Part shown: piece by piece, positions 33,577 to 45,036 of the stretch
Layout of the letters: the number at the start of each line of letters is the position of its first letter
Numbering within the stretch: position 1 is the stretch's first letter
NCBI GenBank assembly: GCA_014529385.2
Contig: CM043963.1
Location: 101,040,912 to 101,104,911, forward strand
Source of the DNA: Adiantum capillus-veneris
Lineage: Eukaryota > Streptophyta > Polypodiopsida > Polypodiales > Pteridaceae
Length of the DNA stretch: 64,000 bases
Direction of reading: 5' to 3'
Made by a program: the position numbers and the translations under genes
Notes under the pieces: model-generated
Told to the model about the DNA's origin: nothing
What the model saw: only the letters and a program-made list of their open reading frames with translations
Database searches by the model: none

Positions 33577-34620
33577 AATTAGCAGTTAATGCACAAACAT
33601 AATACTACTCTCCTAAATTGATTACCACTTAATCATGCATCTAGATGAGCCTTTTTAATCCCAAGATTAGTTAATATAAAATGTTAGCAGATAGACAAGC
33701 TCTTCCATTGTGTGACTTTGGCGGCTTCAAATTGATGTTGTTGGTGAAGGAGAATAAGTCCAAATGCCTTGAAATTTTGTGTGGTGTATGCTCTCATGGC
33801 ATGTAAGGTCACTCTATAGGCCAAAGCTCAAAATATGTCATTTTGCTACTTTTTCTTAGTCTATCGCGATAGACTGGCATTTTTTTTTATCTGGCTCCTT
33901 TTTTGTAGTTGTGACTCCACCAATGGGTTTCCCATACCTTGCACATGGTCTGATCCCAATTTTACCTCAAATGAATGTCAAGTGACCCCTGTTTGGATCA
34001 ACTCCCATTTTTCCAGATTCCCTTCAAGGAGATGTTGGTCTATCTCCTTCATTTTGCATTGTTTTGGGCTCAAACTTAGTGGGTGGTTACCTTGACTCAT
34101 GTTGGAAGACAACTGCTAATTCAAATTTTTGAAAAGGTGGTCCGGTATCCATCTGCTTGGTCTATCGCGATAAACTGAGGTTTGGTGCCAGTGTCATTTT
34201 TTTTGGTTTTGTGACCATCTGTCTGTCTTCTCCCAGTTGATGCAAGGTTTCTTGACCCTTCACATGTAAATTTTACCTGTCTGCCCATGAGATGTCCTGT
34301 TCTGACTCTGAGTTGTATGCATGCCTTTCTCAGCTTTCCATATGAGTCCCTCTTGGAACCAAATTTGGTGTACTGCCTTCATTTGCTCCCCCAAGTCTAG
34401 CTTGTAAAAATTTGAAAAGCCTTCTCCCCCTTAATTGTTGTAGCAAGTCTATCGCGATATACTGGTTTTTTTTTTCCAAAATAGATTTTTCCTGCACTTT
34501 GACTTGATATTGGTGGTTAACCTCCCTTGTTAGTATTTTCCATGAAGCCAAAGTCAAAGATTTCCTTGTCTAAATGTAAGTCCTAGTCTATCGCGATAGA
34601 CTGGGCAGTTTGTCATTTTT
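33577..34620 (-). promoter_or_regulatory. Palindrome-bearing leader before the env-position ORF
   Basis: Non-coding. Contains AGTCTATCGCGATAGACT at 33,858-33,875 and 34,585-34,602 and one-mismatch-pair versions at 34,159-34,176 and 34,446-34,463. Centres lie about 291, 592, 879 and 1,018 bp upstream of the ORF start. The segment AAATGCCTTGAA-TTTTG lies about 95 bp before a palindrome here and in the gag leader, so both are arrays of one diverged unit of about 300 bp. Confidence 0.7.
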
Positions 34621-36390
34621 TCCAGTTTTTTGATGTTAGTTGATAATCATGGTTTTAATAGGCCCTCCTAGACACACACATCAAGTTTTAATCAATTTAG
34701 CAGAATGTACTCCCTGTTTGCAGCACTTAGCTGGTCCTGAAGTTGAAGTAGACCACTTAGGTGATAGTCGCGGTTCCTTTTGGTCTTTGTATGATTTTCG
34801 GCTGTCTTTTACTTCCTTTTGACCTTCCATCCAAGCAGTCGGTTGTTGTTTTGGTGTTTGAAACACCAAGAATGACCATTTGGACGTCTTTCTGGCCTGT
34901 TGCCGGCATTTGCCCTAGTGGCAGAACTTTTTTCCTGAGTGGAGACATTCCATCTCATAGTTGATCTCCTTTGGATGTTCCTTGTTGAATTTGGTGTAAT
35001 GTTGTCACTTGGTCGGCCCGTTAGAGTATCGTGACGCTTTGTGCGGTTTTTTTCAGATAGGGACTTTAGGCTTCGTTTTGACGAACTTTTTCATAATCTA
35101 ATCTTTCAGCCAGTTTGTCGAGGTCATTGGCTTGCTGTCTATGAATTTTGGCTCATTTCCGATCACCTTGGTTTTGTCGCCCCTTTGCAGATCCTGTTAA
35201 ATTAGGGTTTTCTGAGCGGCTTCCTTCACGCTTACCGAGGTCATAGGCTCGATCCCTAAGCTATAGGCATTGTGCCTTTCACTTTTGGTGCCATTCAGTG
35301 GCCTCTAGGTCTCCCTAACAATCATTCTACCGTATGTGTGCACAGGTTGTGATTGTGATGCCGGCGAGGTTTTGCGACTAACTGAAGTAAACAACACTTA
35401 GAGTCAGTGTTGACGAGCATACCTCTCATATCTGATGTCGATCTGGCGACCGTGCGCGATGGATGAGCTCCTTGAAGTCTCAACTGCTGTAGGGAGCTCT
35501 CTCTCTCACTATGGAAAATGACTCAAATGAGGGATTTCTAGCCTAGCCTCTCTATATGTAATTGAGACTCCGACACCAAATTTTCCCATGTTTTACCTAT
35601 GGTCATAACTTTTTGCGAGATGCGGTTTAGGCTCGCAAATTTCCTGATTTGGACTTCGGTTGCTCCAGTTTTACCAGTTTTGTAGATTTCCCCTGTTGGA
35701 GGTCCCTTCATGGCGGTGGTCATTTTGCTCTGTACTTACCTTTGCAATCCTTATTTTTTCTGTGTCTTCTTTATCTTTCTCTGATTAGGTGTCTCTTCTT
35801 TTGTGTTTCCATCTGGATTACGGATTTTTTTCTATAATTTTTGTTAGAAAATTGCTAAAATAAAGCAAATAAATCCCAAAATAACCCGAAAATAGCAATT
35901 CCAACCTAGAAAAATACCAATGAGAAACTAAACACTTTGTAGCTCACTTTTCTCTCGTCTATGTACAATCTCGCTCACTATCGTCAACCTTGGCCTATTT
36001 TTTGCTGTTTTTAGACAGTTTTTGGCCAGAGTTGACTCTCTTTATAGTCTATACACATCCCTAGGGGCTCATGAATGATGATTTGGTCCCCGATTCTGAT
36101 TAATTATGAGGGCATTTTTTTTTCCCAAAATCACACAATAAAATGCAAAAATGGTTGAAAAATTGCTCGCAAACATTGCCCTCTAATATATGACATGATG
36201 AGTCCGCATTTGGAATGCCTCTCCCCCTCCTAGTCGGAGTCCTCCCGGACGACAGGGTATTGTCAAGGGTATGTGTTGTGCATGGGTTTGAACTCGTGCT
36301 AATGTAGGCCTTGTAATATAGCCCTATATGCATGTACGGTCAATGCATGTAGAGAGAATTTATGCAGTGCAAGAGGAAGGTATAAGCAAT
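34621..36390. other. Rest of the non-coding spacer between pol and the env-position ORF
   Basis: No ORF is supported. An internal polypurine run (GGAGGGGGAGAGG on the element strand) lies at 36,218-36,231, resembling the tract before the 3' LTR. Pyrimidine-rich stretches at about 35,740-35,840 resemble those near 47,340-47,580 in the 5' leader. Confidence 0.5.
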
Positions 36391-36394
36391 TCGC

Positions 36395-37860
36395 TTATTG
36401 GCATTTGTCGTTGAGGTTTCCTGTGGTATCTTGAATTGGCTGGCAGATTTTCTTTGCAAGTAGTAGTTGTAACTCCGCCGCTCGTTGTTTGATTGTTTTC
36501 CACTGATTTTGAATTGACGTCTGTGGTTCCTTTGAAGTCGATATTGTCACATCTGGTGGAACATTCTCTCCTTCTGCCTTGATGACTCGGGTCTTAGACA
36601 TTGTAGTTTTTGTTGTTGATTCTGTTTGTTTTCTCGTGCTGTTTGTATGATGTTGCTTGACCTTCACAGTTGTAGATATCTGTACGATTGTCATCTTGGT
36701 CTGCCCTTCTTGTGTTGTTGGATCCTTTTGAATTCGCACTTTTGGTTGCCATATCAATATAGTCCGTTGAGTATTTGACAGATTGACTATGTTTCTTTGA
36801 AGTTCCGCTGGCTTTCGGTGTTTTGTATGTTCTTCAAACTCCTTTTTTATAGGGATTAGGCTGTCGCGCCGTATCCACACTTTGTATTGCCGCTTTTGAT
36901 GTAATTGTGCCTCGGTCAGATCTGTACGTCATACCCAAACTTGCCTGGTTCCCTGCATGGTTGCTGATTTTTTATAAGACTTTGCTGGACTTGTAAACTT
37001 TGTTTGTTGTTGCTCAGATCTTTGCGGTTGTATTGACTTTTGTTTCCCCCTTGACATGAATTGGTTATATGATAAGAAGGGTTCTGAAAAGTTTTCCTTT
37101 CTGAACAATGCCTCATTCGTATCCAAATCAATGAATACCCTGTTAGCTTTCATCCATGACACTGCTAAGATACACGGAGTTGCTGATTTGCTTGGTGGCA
37201 GTACATGGAATTTTGTAGTGTACGTGTGTGCCTGCACTGTGATTGGTATTATAATAGAACACATCGTGATCACCTCATCACCCGAAGCTACTTTCAACCT
37301 GTGTGTTTCTGGAATCGTCTTCATTGGTCCAAGTTTCTGAAAGAGCTCAAAGCTGATGACACTCATGTTTGCTCCAGTATCAAGCAATGCATAGATTTCA
37401 ACTTGTTTTGTGCCTGCATAAGCTTTTATGTAAGGACTACACCATGTATCTTCCAAGTTGTTGATGATGTTATCGTCCTGAGCCCTAAGGTCTTTCATGG
37501 TCTTTTCTAATTTGTCGCTTTGTATATCCGCTTCGATTGTATGGGCTGTTGAAAGAGGATATTCGTCAGTCATCATTGGGGTGACCATGTTTATTGTTCT
37601 GAGAAACTGCTTTCGTTTAGCAATCCGTTCCTTTGCTTCTTGTTGTGCCTGGTCTTGAATTCGTTGTTGTTCCTGTCTATAGGTTTTTCCATAATGGAGT
37701 TGAAACAACATTTCCGGTGTTAAAGGTAGATGATATTTTTTTAAACGACACCCATTAATCCAGTTCGGCATTTCTTTTCCATCTAGTGTCGACAGTTTTA
37801 CTGCTCCACTGGATGATATTTCTTGGATCACATAAGGCCCCATGCCCCTTTTCTTTAGCT
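36395..37860 (-). pseudogene. Integrase C-terminus plus second retropepsin domain (PR2)
   Basis: The frame begins inside the integrase C-terminal domain (GPYVIQEISSSGAVKLSTLDG, NGCRLKKYHLP), a typical Ty3/Gypsy IN tail. After a Gln/Arg-rich helical linker comes a complete-looking retropepsin: YALLDTGANMSVIS (Asp about residue 154 of the 37,843 frame), flap-like LKVASGDEV and the C-terminal PCILAVSWMKANRVFIDLD. An in-frame stop at 36,929-36,931 is followed by a basic Thr/Lys/Gln-rich tail to 36,395. A frameshift near 37,855 separates it from upstream integrase. Retropepsins normally precede RT; one after IN is unusual and additional to the canonical protease at 42.0-42.3 kb. Confidence 0.75.
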
Positions 37861-40800
37861 TTTGGCGTGCTGTTTAAGGGTGTATACTAAGACATAGTCA
37901 CCCGTTTTAAAGTCCTTGTTCTTGACATGTCTGTCAAAAAACTCTTTCTGTTGTCTTTTTTTTGCATAGATTGCCACTACAGCATTGAGTCGTAACTCAT
38001 CTAATTTTTCAAGGTCCTCTAACTGTCCTGAAAGTTCATGCCCCGTCCAGTCCAATTGTTTTGCTACCCTTAGTGTGGGGATCAAAAAGTCAATAGGAAA
38101 TATTGCATTTAACCCATATACCATATTAGATGGTGTAGCATTGAGTGTTGTTTTGTATGCAACTCAATAAGCCCACAATGCCGAATAGAGCATCTGATCC
38201 CAATCTGTTCTTGTTTCACTAACTAGTTTCGTAAGAACCGTGCACAATATTTTGTTGGTCGCTTCCGCTTGGCCATTGGCTTGAGGATGATAGGGTGCAT
38301 ACTTGTGATGAATTACCATAAAATCATTTAAGAGATGTTGGATAACTTCATTTACAAAGTGTGTCCCTCTATCACTCACTAGCTCGATTGGAAGGCCATA
38401 ATGTGTAAACACATATTCATATAAGAATTGTGCCGTGGTTCTCGCGTCTGCTTTCGTTGTGGCTTTTGCTTCCACCCATTTGGTCATGTAGTCCATGGCC
38501 ACTATGATATATTGTGCATGTGAACGATACGCTGGTGGAGTGATGGGACCAACAAAATCCAATCCCCATTTAGCGAATGCTCGAGCACTCATCATTGGTC
38601 TTAAGGGCATTTCGTCTCTTTTAACTGGTACCTTAGTGCGTTGACATTCATCACACCTTTTCACGAATTCTGCTGCGTCCTGAATCATGGTCGGCCACCA
38701 TATACCTGCAACCATAATGATTTTTACGGTTCTCTCTGTTGAAAAATGACCACCTGCTATGCCTGCATGAGCCTGTTCCAATAATGGAAAGTAGTCATTT
38801 TCATGTGGAACTAACCTCAGCTGGTCATCAATTCCTCTTTTATACAATTGGTCACTAATGATGGTATACCTATTCGCTTCGATTTGTAAAGCCTTTTGTA
38901 TGGCTTTAGACCAATCTCCTGGCAGCTCCTTATTAGTCAAATAATCCGCAATAGCATGACTCTATGAGGGTGCTACTGTCACTTGGTATAATGTGACATA
39001 ATCCACAGTGGTATTAGATGTGCAAAAGTCGCATTTCTTGATGTAATTTGCTACATCGCCTGCCATTCCTGGCCAATACACTCCAAGTCTTCTTAATTGT
39101 GTATACATCATTTGATTTCCTCTATGAAATCCCCCTGTTGGTGTGTGGGCCTCCTCTAGATATGCTTCGTACTCCTCTGGGCCTATACACAATCTTAGAA
39201 TCCCATCGTTTCCATGATGGTACATTCTTCCCGCAAGCATTGTGTAATTTCGTGCTTGTCTAATGTCTTTCACCGTGTGTTTGTCGTCAAGATTCATTCC
39301 ATATGTCAGCAACGGAATAATTTTCTCTGACCATTTCGGTACCATCTCTATATTAAGGAGGTATGCGTCTGGGAGATCATCATCTACTCCTGTAGCTTTT
39401 TCACCATGTAGTAATCGAGAAAGGTGGTCTGCTCTTTGATGAGTTTTCCCTTTCTTAGCTACTACTGTAAAATCAAACTCCAGCAACACGATGAACCATC
39501 TTACAATTCGTCCCATGTTGCAAGGTTTGTTTACCAAGTACAAGAGTGCCTGATGATCCACAAAGAATGTGAATTTGTTCGCGAGTAAGTAATGCCGAAA
39601 TTTCTTTACAGCATATATCATACCCAATCCTTCTCTTTCAGTGGTAGTATAATTCTTCTCTGCACTGTTGAGTTGTCTACTAGCATAACTAACTGGAAAA
39701 TCTGTCTTTCCCTCATGTGGTTGTGCTAGTATACAACCTATTGCAAATGCTGAAGCATCTACATGTACATGGAAGATCTTTGACCAATCTAGTGCTTTTA
39801 GAATTGGTGCAGATACCAATGCATCTTTTAATTTCCGGGATGACTCCTCACATTCATTTGTCCAAATGAAGAGCGTGATTAGACTATACAAGGGTTTTTC
39901 TATTACAACGTACATGTAGATAAAACGTCGGTAGTATCCACAATGTCCCATAAATGATTGTACCTCTCGTACAATGTTTGGTCTTGGCAATTCTATGATC
40001 ACCTTCACCTTGTCTTCATCAGTGGTAATTCCATTAGCCGACACTATGTGGCCTAAGATTTTACCTTGCCGTACCATGAATACGCATTTTTCTGGGTTGA
40101 GGCAAATCCTATACGTTCTGCATTTTTCGAATACCTTTCTCAGATGATCTATATGGTCTTCTCTCAATAGAGAATAGACACACAAGTCGTCCATGTAAAT
40201 ATCCAAGAATTTTTGCAAGTATTCTTTAAACGCGTGTGTCATTAATCTCTGAAATGTGGCTGGAGCATTGGTCAAGCCAAATGGCATTACCCTAAACGCA
40301 TATATGCCCCATTCTGTTGCAAATGCTGTTTTGTATTGATCTTCTAGTTTAACCCCCAATTGGTTATAACCAGAGAACCCGTCCATAAAGCTATAGGCTT
40401 GCTTGCCTACCACTCGTTCTAGGACGTGTTCAGTGATAGGAAGAGGGTAGTTGTCTCTTATTGTTGCTGCGTTTACCTTCTTGAGATTTACACACACTCG
40501 TAATTTCCCATTTTTCTTGGGTACCACCATTATCGGGGACACCCAGTCCGTGTGTTCTATCTCATAAATAAATTCAGCCTCCATAAGTTTGTCTATCTCC
40601 TCTTTTATCCTTTTGGCGAATGTCTCATTATACGTGTATGGACGTTGTTTGCTTGGCTTTGCATCAGACTTCAGAGGGATTGAGTGTTCACAAATGTTAG
40701 GATCCACTCCCTTCAAATCTTTGTAGGACCAGGCAAATACATCTCGAAATTCCTTAAGTGTTTTGATCAGTAAGTCCTCTTCTTCTCGACCTAGATCTGT

Positions 40801-41292
40801 GGCAATGTAAGCAGGTCGAGGATTTTCTCCTGGCTCTGCTAAGTCTATTTTCTTGGTGTTCTGTGGTCCATCGTAGGACTCGTTTGATTTAGGCTCCCTC
40901 ATTGGTTGCTGAACCACCAATCTTCTTTCCTGAATGGTGTACTTACAATAGTGAGGAGGTACATCTATCTTTTTACTCCCATCACTAGCGTTCGCTCCAT
41001 CACTACTTTCCATTTCAGTTGTCCACACATTTTTAATTTTTTTCTTCCACTCATTGTATCTCGTTTTCCGTTCAATTTTCGTCATAATTGGACTACCACA
41101 GACATTCAGTTTTTTTGTTGCGACTCTTTTTTTTGGTTTGCTGGTTTTCTTAGGTTTCAACAGTTTGGACTTAAATCCTGAGTCTTCAGCAACCTTAAGA
41201 AATCTTCCTGACACTTTATCCTTAGCACAATCAACAGCGTGAATGTTCATAAGGAAATGTGTCTTACCTTCAAACTCTGGCATAGGTCTCAA
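37855..41292 (-). pseudogene. Element 1 pol: RT, RNase H, integrase (two in-frame stops)
   Basis: A single frame from 41,292 to 37,855, broken by TAG at 38,962-38,964 and TGA at 38,164-38,166. RT spans about residues 230-420 (WVSPIMVVPKKNGKLRVCVN; catalytic IYMDDLCVYS at about 367). RNase H follows (HVHVDASAFAIG about 510; DHQALLYLV about 577). A first H2C2 zinc-binding domain (EEAHTPTGGFH...CDFC, about 714-757) is followed after the TAG by a second one (EQAHAGIAGGHF...CDEC). The integrase core has D (GLDFVGP), D (VSDRGTHF) and E (GQAEATNK) in DD35E spacing. FAWSYKDLKGVDPN upstream of RT is typical of Athila/Tat. The TGA falls in ALWAY-stop-VAYKTT where the family usually has Arg, consistent with CGA to TGA. 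Confidence 0.93.
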
Positions 41293-41352
41293 CCTGGTTG
41301 GTGTACTGATGTGGTGTCGTTTACTCTTGTATCTTTTTTGGCGTCTCGCGCT

Positions 41353-41835
41353 TTAGTTTGGGAAATTGTAGAAGACTTCATTGTCTTGATCTTGATTGTC
41401 GTCTCCTTCTGTATTTTTCGACTTCTCGTCATCCGTGTTATGCCTGTTTTCACTTTGATCAGAAGAATCATAAAATGGTTCTCCTTCCTGCTTGATTTCT
41501 TTAGTGGGGATGTCCACATAGACCACTATTTTAATCTCAAGTTTCGTTTCTGTTTTATGGATCCTCGTATTCTCAGCATCCACCTCGTCCTCGTCCTCCT
41601 CCACAATTTTTCTCAACATGTAGTATGGTATGATATCGTAGCCATTCTCATCACAAAATTTGGTGGGAGTGACTTCATTGACGCATACATCCAAGGTAGC
41701 CAAAATTTGAGACCATTCTAGGGGTTCGAGCTTCTCTTCAGGAAAAGGTACTCGTATATAGGCGTCGTCTTCCCAGATCCTCTCTAGTGTCCTTTCATCG
41801 TGGTCAAATGCACTACATTGAGATGCCCCACACAT
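41353..41835 (-). pseudogene. Linker ORF between protease and RT
   Basis: 160 residues, Asp/Glu-rich at the C-terminal end (QSENRHNTDDEKSKNTEGDD). No catalytic motif seen. It lies between the canonical protease and the RT frame on the same strand and is probably a pol spacer region put out of frame by mutation. Confidence 0.5.
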
Positions 41836-42006
41836 CCATATCTCCTTTTTCTTACAAAGCCACGCTGGGACTTCTTATCCACTAATGGTGGCTGAGTCAA
41901 ATTCTTCCCCCGGGGTTCTCATGACATCATGGTAGCTATGGTTTTTCATGTTTACGCGTGTAGTAGTTGCAGCATGTCTTAGATACAAATAATCATACCC
42001 CCAGTC

Positions 42007-42330
42007 CTACACCATTTTGAGTTGCCTCATGAACGGTCTACCAAGGATAATTTCATAGTTGTTCTTCTTGCCGAAATCTACTATGGCAAAGGTATGTTCG
42101 TACTCTATGCCACAGGAAGATACCATGATTGCCTCAAGCAATCCTATAGGCCTTTCTATGTGCCCATCCGCCAGTTGCAATTTCATTCTAGTTGTTCGTA
42201 TTGCTGGTTTTCCCCATTTTTCCCATAGCAATTTGGTCGCAATGGTAATGCCAGCTCCACTATCAAGTATTTCCTTAGTCTCTATGCCATTATACTCAAC
42301 TGGTAGGGTCGTGTTGCCGTCTTCCCCTCA
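42007..42330 (-). pseudogene. Element 1 canonical aspartic protease (PR1)
   Basis: The frame reads LPVEYNGIETKEILDSGAGITIAT (active-site triad DSG, a known functional variant of DTG), then MKLQLADGHIERPIG (flap region) and NYEIILGRPFMRQLKMV (hydrophobic-hydrophobic-Gly near the end), the full retropepsin signature. It is shifted one frame from the upstream nucleocapsid ORF at about 42,330, next to a GAGGGGAAG run, so a frameshift (mutation or programmed) separates gag from PR. Confidence 0.8.
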
Positions 42331-43910
42331 CAATACTCTCCTACTTTGTTGAGTGGCACTGGTCTAGTGTTGACTTTCTTCGGTTCTGTGTCATTAAGCT
42401 CGATTTCGAAGAACTTAAGAGGCGTCCTTATGCCAAATTTTTCAAGACATTTGCCCACTTCCGTCCACATGCTTGGCCTAATTTTTAACAATTCTACCAA
42501 TGTGATTGTACACTTGACCAAAGTGGTCAACAAGTCTGTCAGGATTTTAGTGTCCAATTGATTTGAACCGCCTATTCTCTGAGCAGGTACTCTTTGAATT
42601 TCTGACCTTGCCTCATAGTCCCCCATATATGATGGCAAAGTTCGGAGAGATTGGGGTCTACTATCTTCGGATGCAACTGAACCATTATCCCCTTGAAATG
42701 ATTTAACGTCCAAATCCCATGGAGTCTTATTCAAGTTCAGCTCCGAGAAAGGCGCTGACTCGACTGTTTTTGTCTCATATTGTTCTTGAGCTTTTCGCAC
42801 CGTTTCCCATAGCTCTTCAGGCCACTTTTCTTCCACAATAGGAGAATATGGTGGAAAATCTTTCAGTGATTCATCAGTGCTATTAGGTACGTCTTTTGCA
42901 TCCTTTATATCCGGCAAGTACTTAATGTTTTCTATCTTGCCAGGTATCCTTTGTTCGGTTTTGTGAGGTGTTTTATTGTTTGGTGGTTTGATTATTCTAT
43001 CTCCTGCTTCCATAGGTGGAGGCTCCAGTAAAGCTTGTGCAATTTCAATCAGCTGTTTACACATCTCTAGTCTCTGTTTTTCTATCTCTGGATATGGATA
43101 TGTCATCCACCTTTGCTCTAGAGTCTGTCTGTTCTTCAATCTTGCTTCATATGCTTGCAAGATTGCATCTAAGGGTTCATTGATCTTATCTACCAATACC
43201 GACCCTCCTGAGCTTGCACTTCTTGGTCCTTTCATTGATTTTAGAGAGTCGGACGCTCTTTGCTGTTTAAGTTGTTCTCGAGCTATCGTTAGCTTAGTTT
43301 CTACATCTTTTTGTTTTCGCTCACGTCTAGCTTTCATTTTCGCTCTTCGTTCTTTCCATGGATTATCACGACTGACACTAGACTTGTCAGTCTTGATTTC
43401 TTCTTGATTTTCATCGTTACTCTTGGGCTGATTGTCATTTTTCCTTGCTTGGGCTCTAATCAAGACCTTAACCGGAATCGGAGTTTTGTTTTCTGAACCT
43501 CCACTGGACGGTAGCGCTCCCAGCATATTCAAGGTAGTTTTTGCTCCTTTGCTCGGGTTTTTAGTGCAATCACGGATCAAGTGAGTAATTCCACACTCCG
43601 TGCAATATGCGTTGACCCTAATGATTTTGTCATGAGGGCAGTCCCTTAGCCAATGGTCTCCTCCACACTTGTAGCATGTTCCTTTAGGCTGTTGAGATGC
43701 TCGTGGAGCTCCTCTTTGTTGGTGTGCACTCCTTTGCCCACTCATGCCTCCGTTGGCTATGAAAAACAATGTTCTTTCATCCAGGCTATATCGTCCTTCC
43801 CCCGCTGCCTGTGCAGCAGTTGGTGGTCCTGTATTTCCTATCATGCTCCATGGTTCTGGTGTAGAGGGTTCGTCCTGTGGATAATAGACAGAGTTCGTCG
43901 TAGTATGCAT
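42282..43910 (-). pseudogene. Element 1 gag C-terminal part with two zinc knuckles
   Basis: 542 residues. Two CCHC knuckles near residues 78-90 (CYKCGGDHWLRDC) and about 100-115 (CTECGITHLIRDC), both CX2CX3HX4C, one residue shorter than the usual CX2CX4HX4C. A long charged region follows (KERRAKMKARRERKQKD and a Pro/Glu-rich stretch). This is the nucleocapsid region and the linker to PR. It is out of frame with the upstream gag core, which overlaps it at 43,786-43,910. Confidence 0.8.
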
Positions 43911-44970
43911 GCATAGGTACCAAAGCCTTCTCGTCTGACTCGGTTAATGTGGGTGTGTATCTTATGCTGACTGGTCGTAATCCTGGTAGGGGTGGTTGTT
44001 GCCCCAACACTGGTTGTGGTCTTTCTACACCTACAGGTCCTGGTAGGTTGCCAGTCTGATATCTAGGCATCGGTTGGACTTGAGGAGATGTCGCCTGAGC
44101 TTGTGGAGCATAGGGTCGTTCTCTCACATATCCCTTGTTATAATAACACTCCTCAGTTCCATGGTTTGTCCATTTTTGTTCAATCGCACACCATTTTGGT
44201 TGTTTAGCTTGTGGTTTGGAATACAAGTTAATCTTTTTAAGCACTTCCTCTACAAGCTGCTCTTGGCTTACCTCTACTTCCCCCTTCAGTGTTGTCTTAG
44301 TAGACTTGCTCCCGCTTTGTTGTGAGGAAGAATCATCGTCAAGATCCTTGAACTCACCCTCTTTGTAGACCGCACAATTGTCCACAAGGTATAGTGCTTT
44401 TTTGGTCAAATCATTCAACGTAGTGCTCCTTTTCATATGTAAGTCCTTTTGAAGATCTGCATTCCTTAGTCCTTGTATAAATATAAGCATGAGTCTGGAC
44501 TGAGTTGGCAGTTCTTCCACGGGACAGAACTTAACTTATCTTTTTAATCGGAGGGCGGCCTTTCGCACGGACTCTCCATCTTTCTGTTTGAATTTATGGA
44601 TTTGCGAGACGATATTATGAGCTATCCCCCTTTGTGAGAATTACTCGATAAACTCGTCAAACACTTACTCCATAGACTCAAAGTCTCTTTGCTCCACCGA
44701 GTCAAACCATGTAGCCGCATCATCCTCTAAGGTTAAACCGAATCCTGCAAATTGGGTAGGAAAGTTTAGCACCTCTTCAGCTCTAATTACATGCACAAAG
44801 GCTGCTACATGATCTCTTGGATCCTTGCTTCCCGTATATTTCTTGTTTACCCATTTTTGCACTTGAGAAGGTCTAATTCTACGATGGTCTCCAAATCTCA
44901 TCATGGGATCTCCCCTTCCTAGTCGATATAACTCCTCTGGTCTTCTGTAGTGGCCAGGTTCTTCTCCCAA
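43786..44970 (-). pseudogene. Element 1 gag core (retrotransposon gag domain)
   Basis: The frame starts MGEEPGHYRRPEELYRLGRG and carries KYTGSKDPRDHVAAFVHVIR, FGLTLEDDAATWFDSV and LPTQSRLMLIFIQGLR, the retrotransposon gag (capsid) pattern. In-frame TAA stops occur at 44,665-44,667, about 44,638 and about 44,538. The C-terminal part is Pro/Gln-rich (PQAQATSPQVQP, LGQQPPLPGLRP). It forms the virus-like particle in this class. This copy is not translatable as one protein. Confidence 0.8.
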
Positions 44971-45036
44971 TGGTGCTCCTAATCCATAATTTCTAACAGC
45001 CCTCGGGAGAGATGGTTCATCTCTCCGAACTCGTTC

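Noticed and set aside
34681..34964. Overlapping plus- and minus-strand ORFs of 60-67 codons in the element 1 spacer
   Set aside because: Short, with no motif and no continuation on either strand; consistent with chance open frames in a non-coding spacer.
38962..38964. Programmed stop-codon readthrough in pol
   Set aside because: The TAG lies between two zinc-binding domains rather than at a gag-pol junction, and other stops and frameshifts occur nearby, so decay explains it better.
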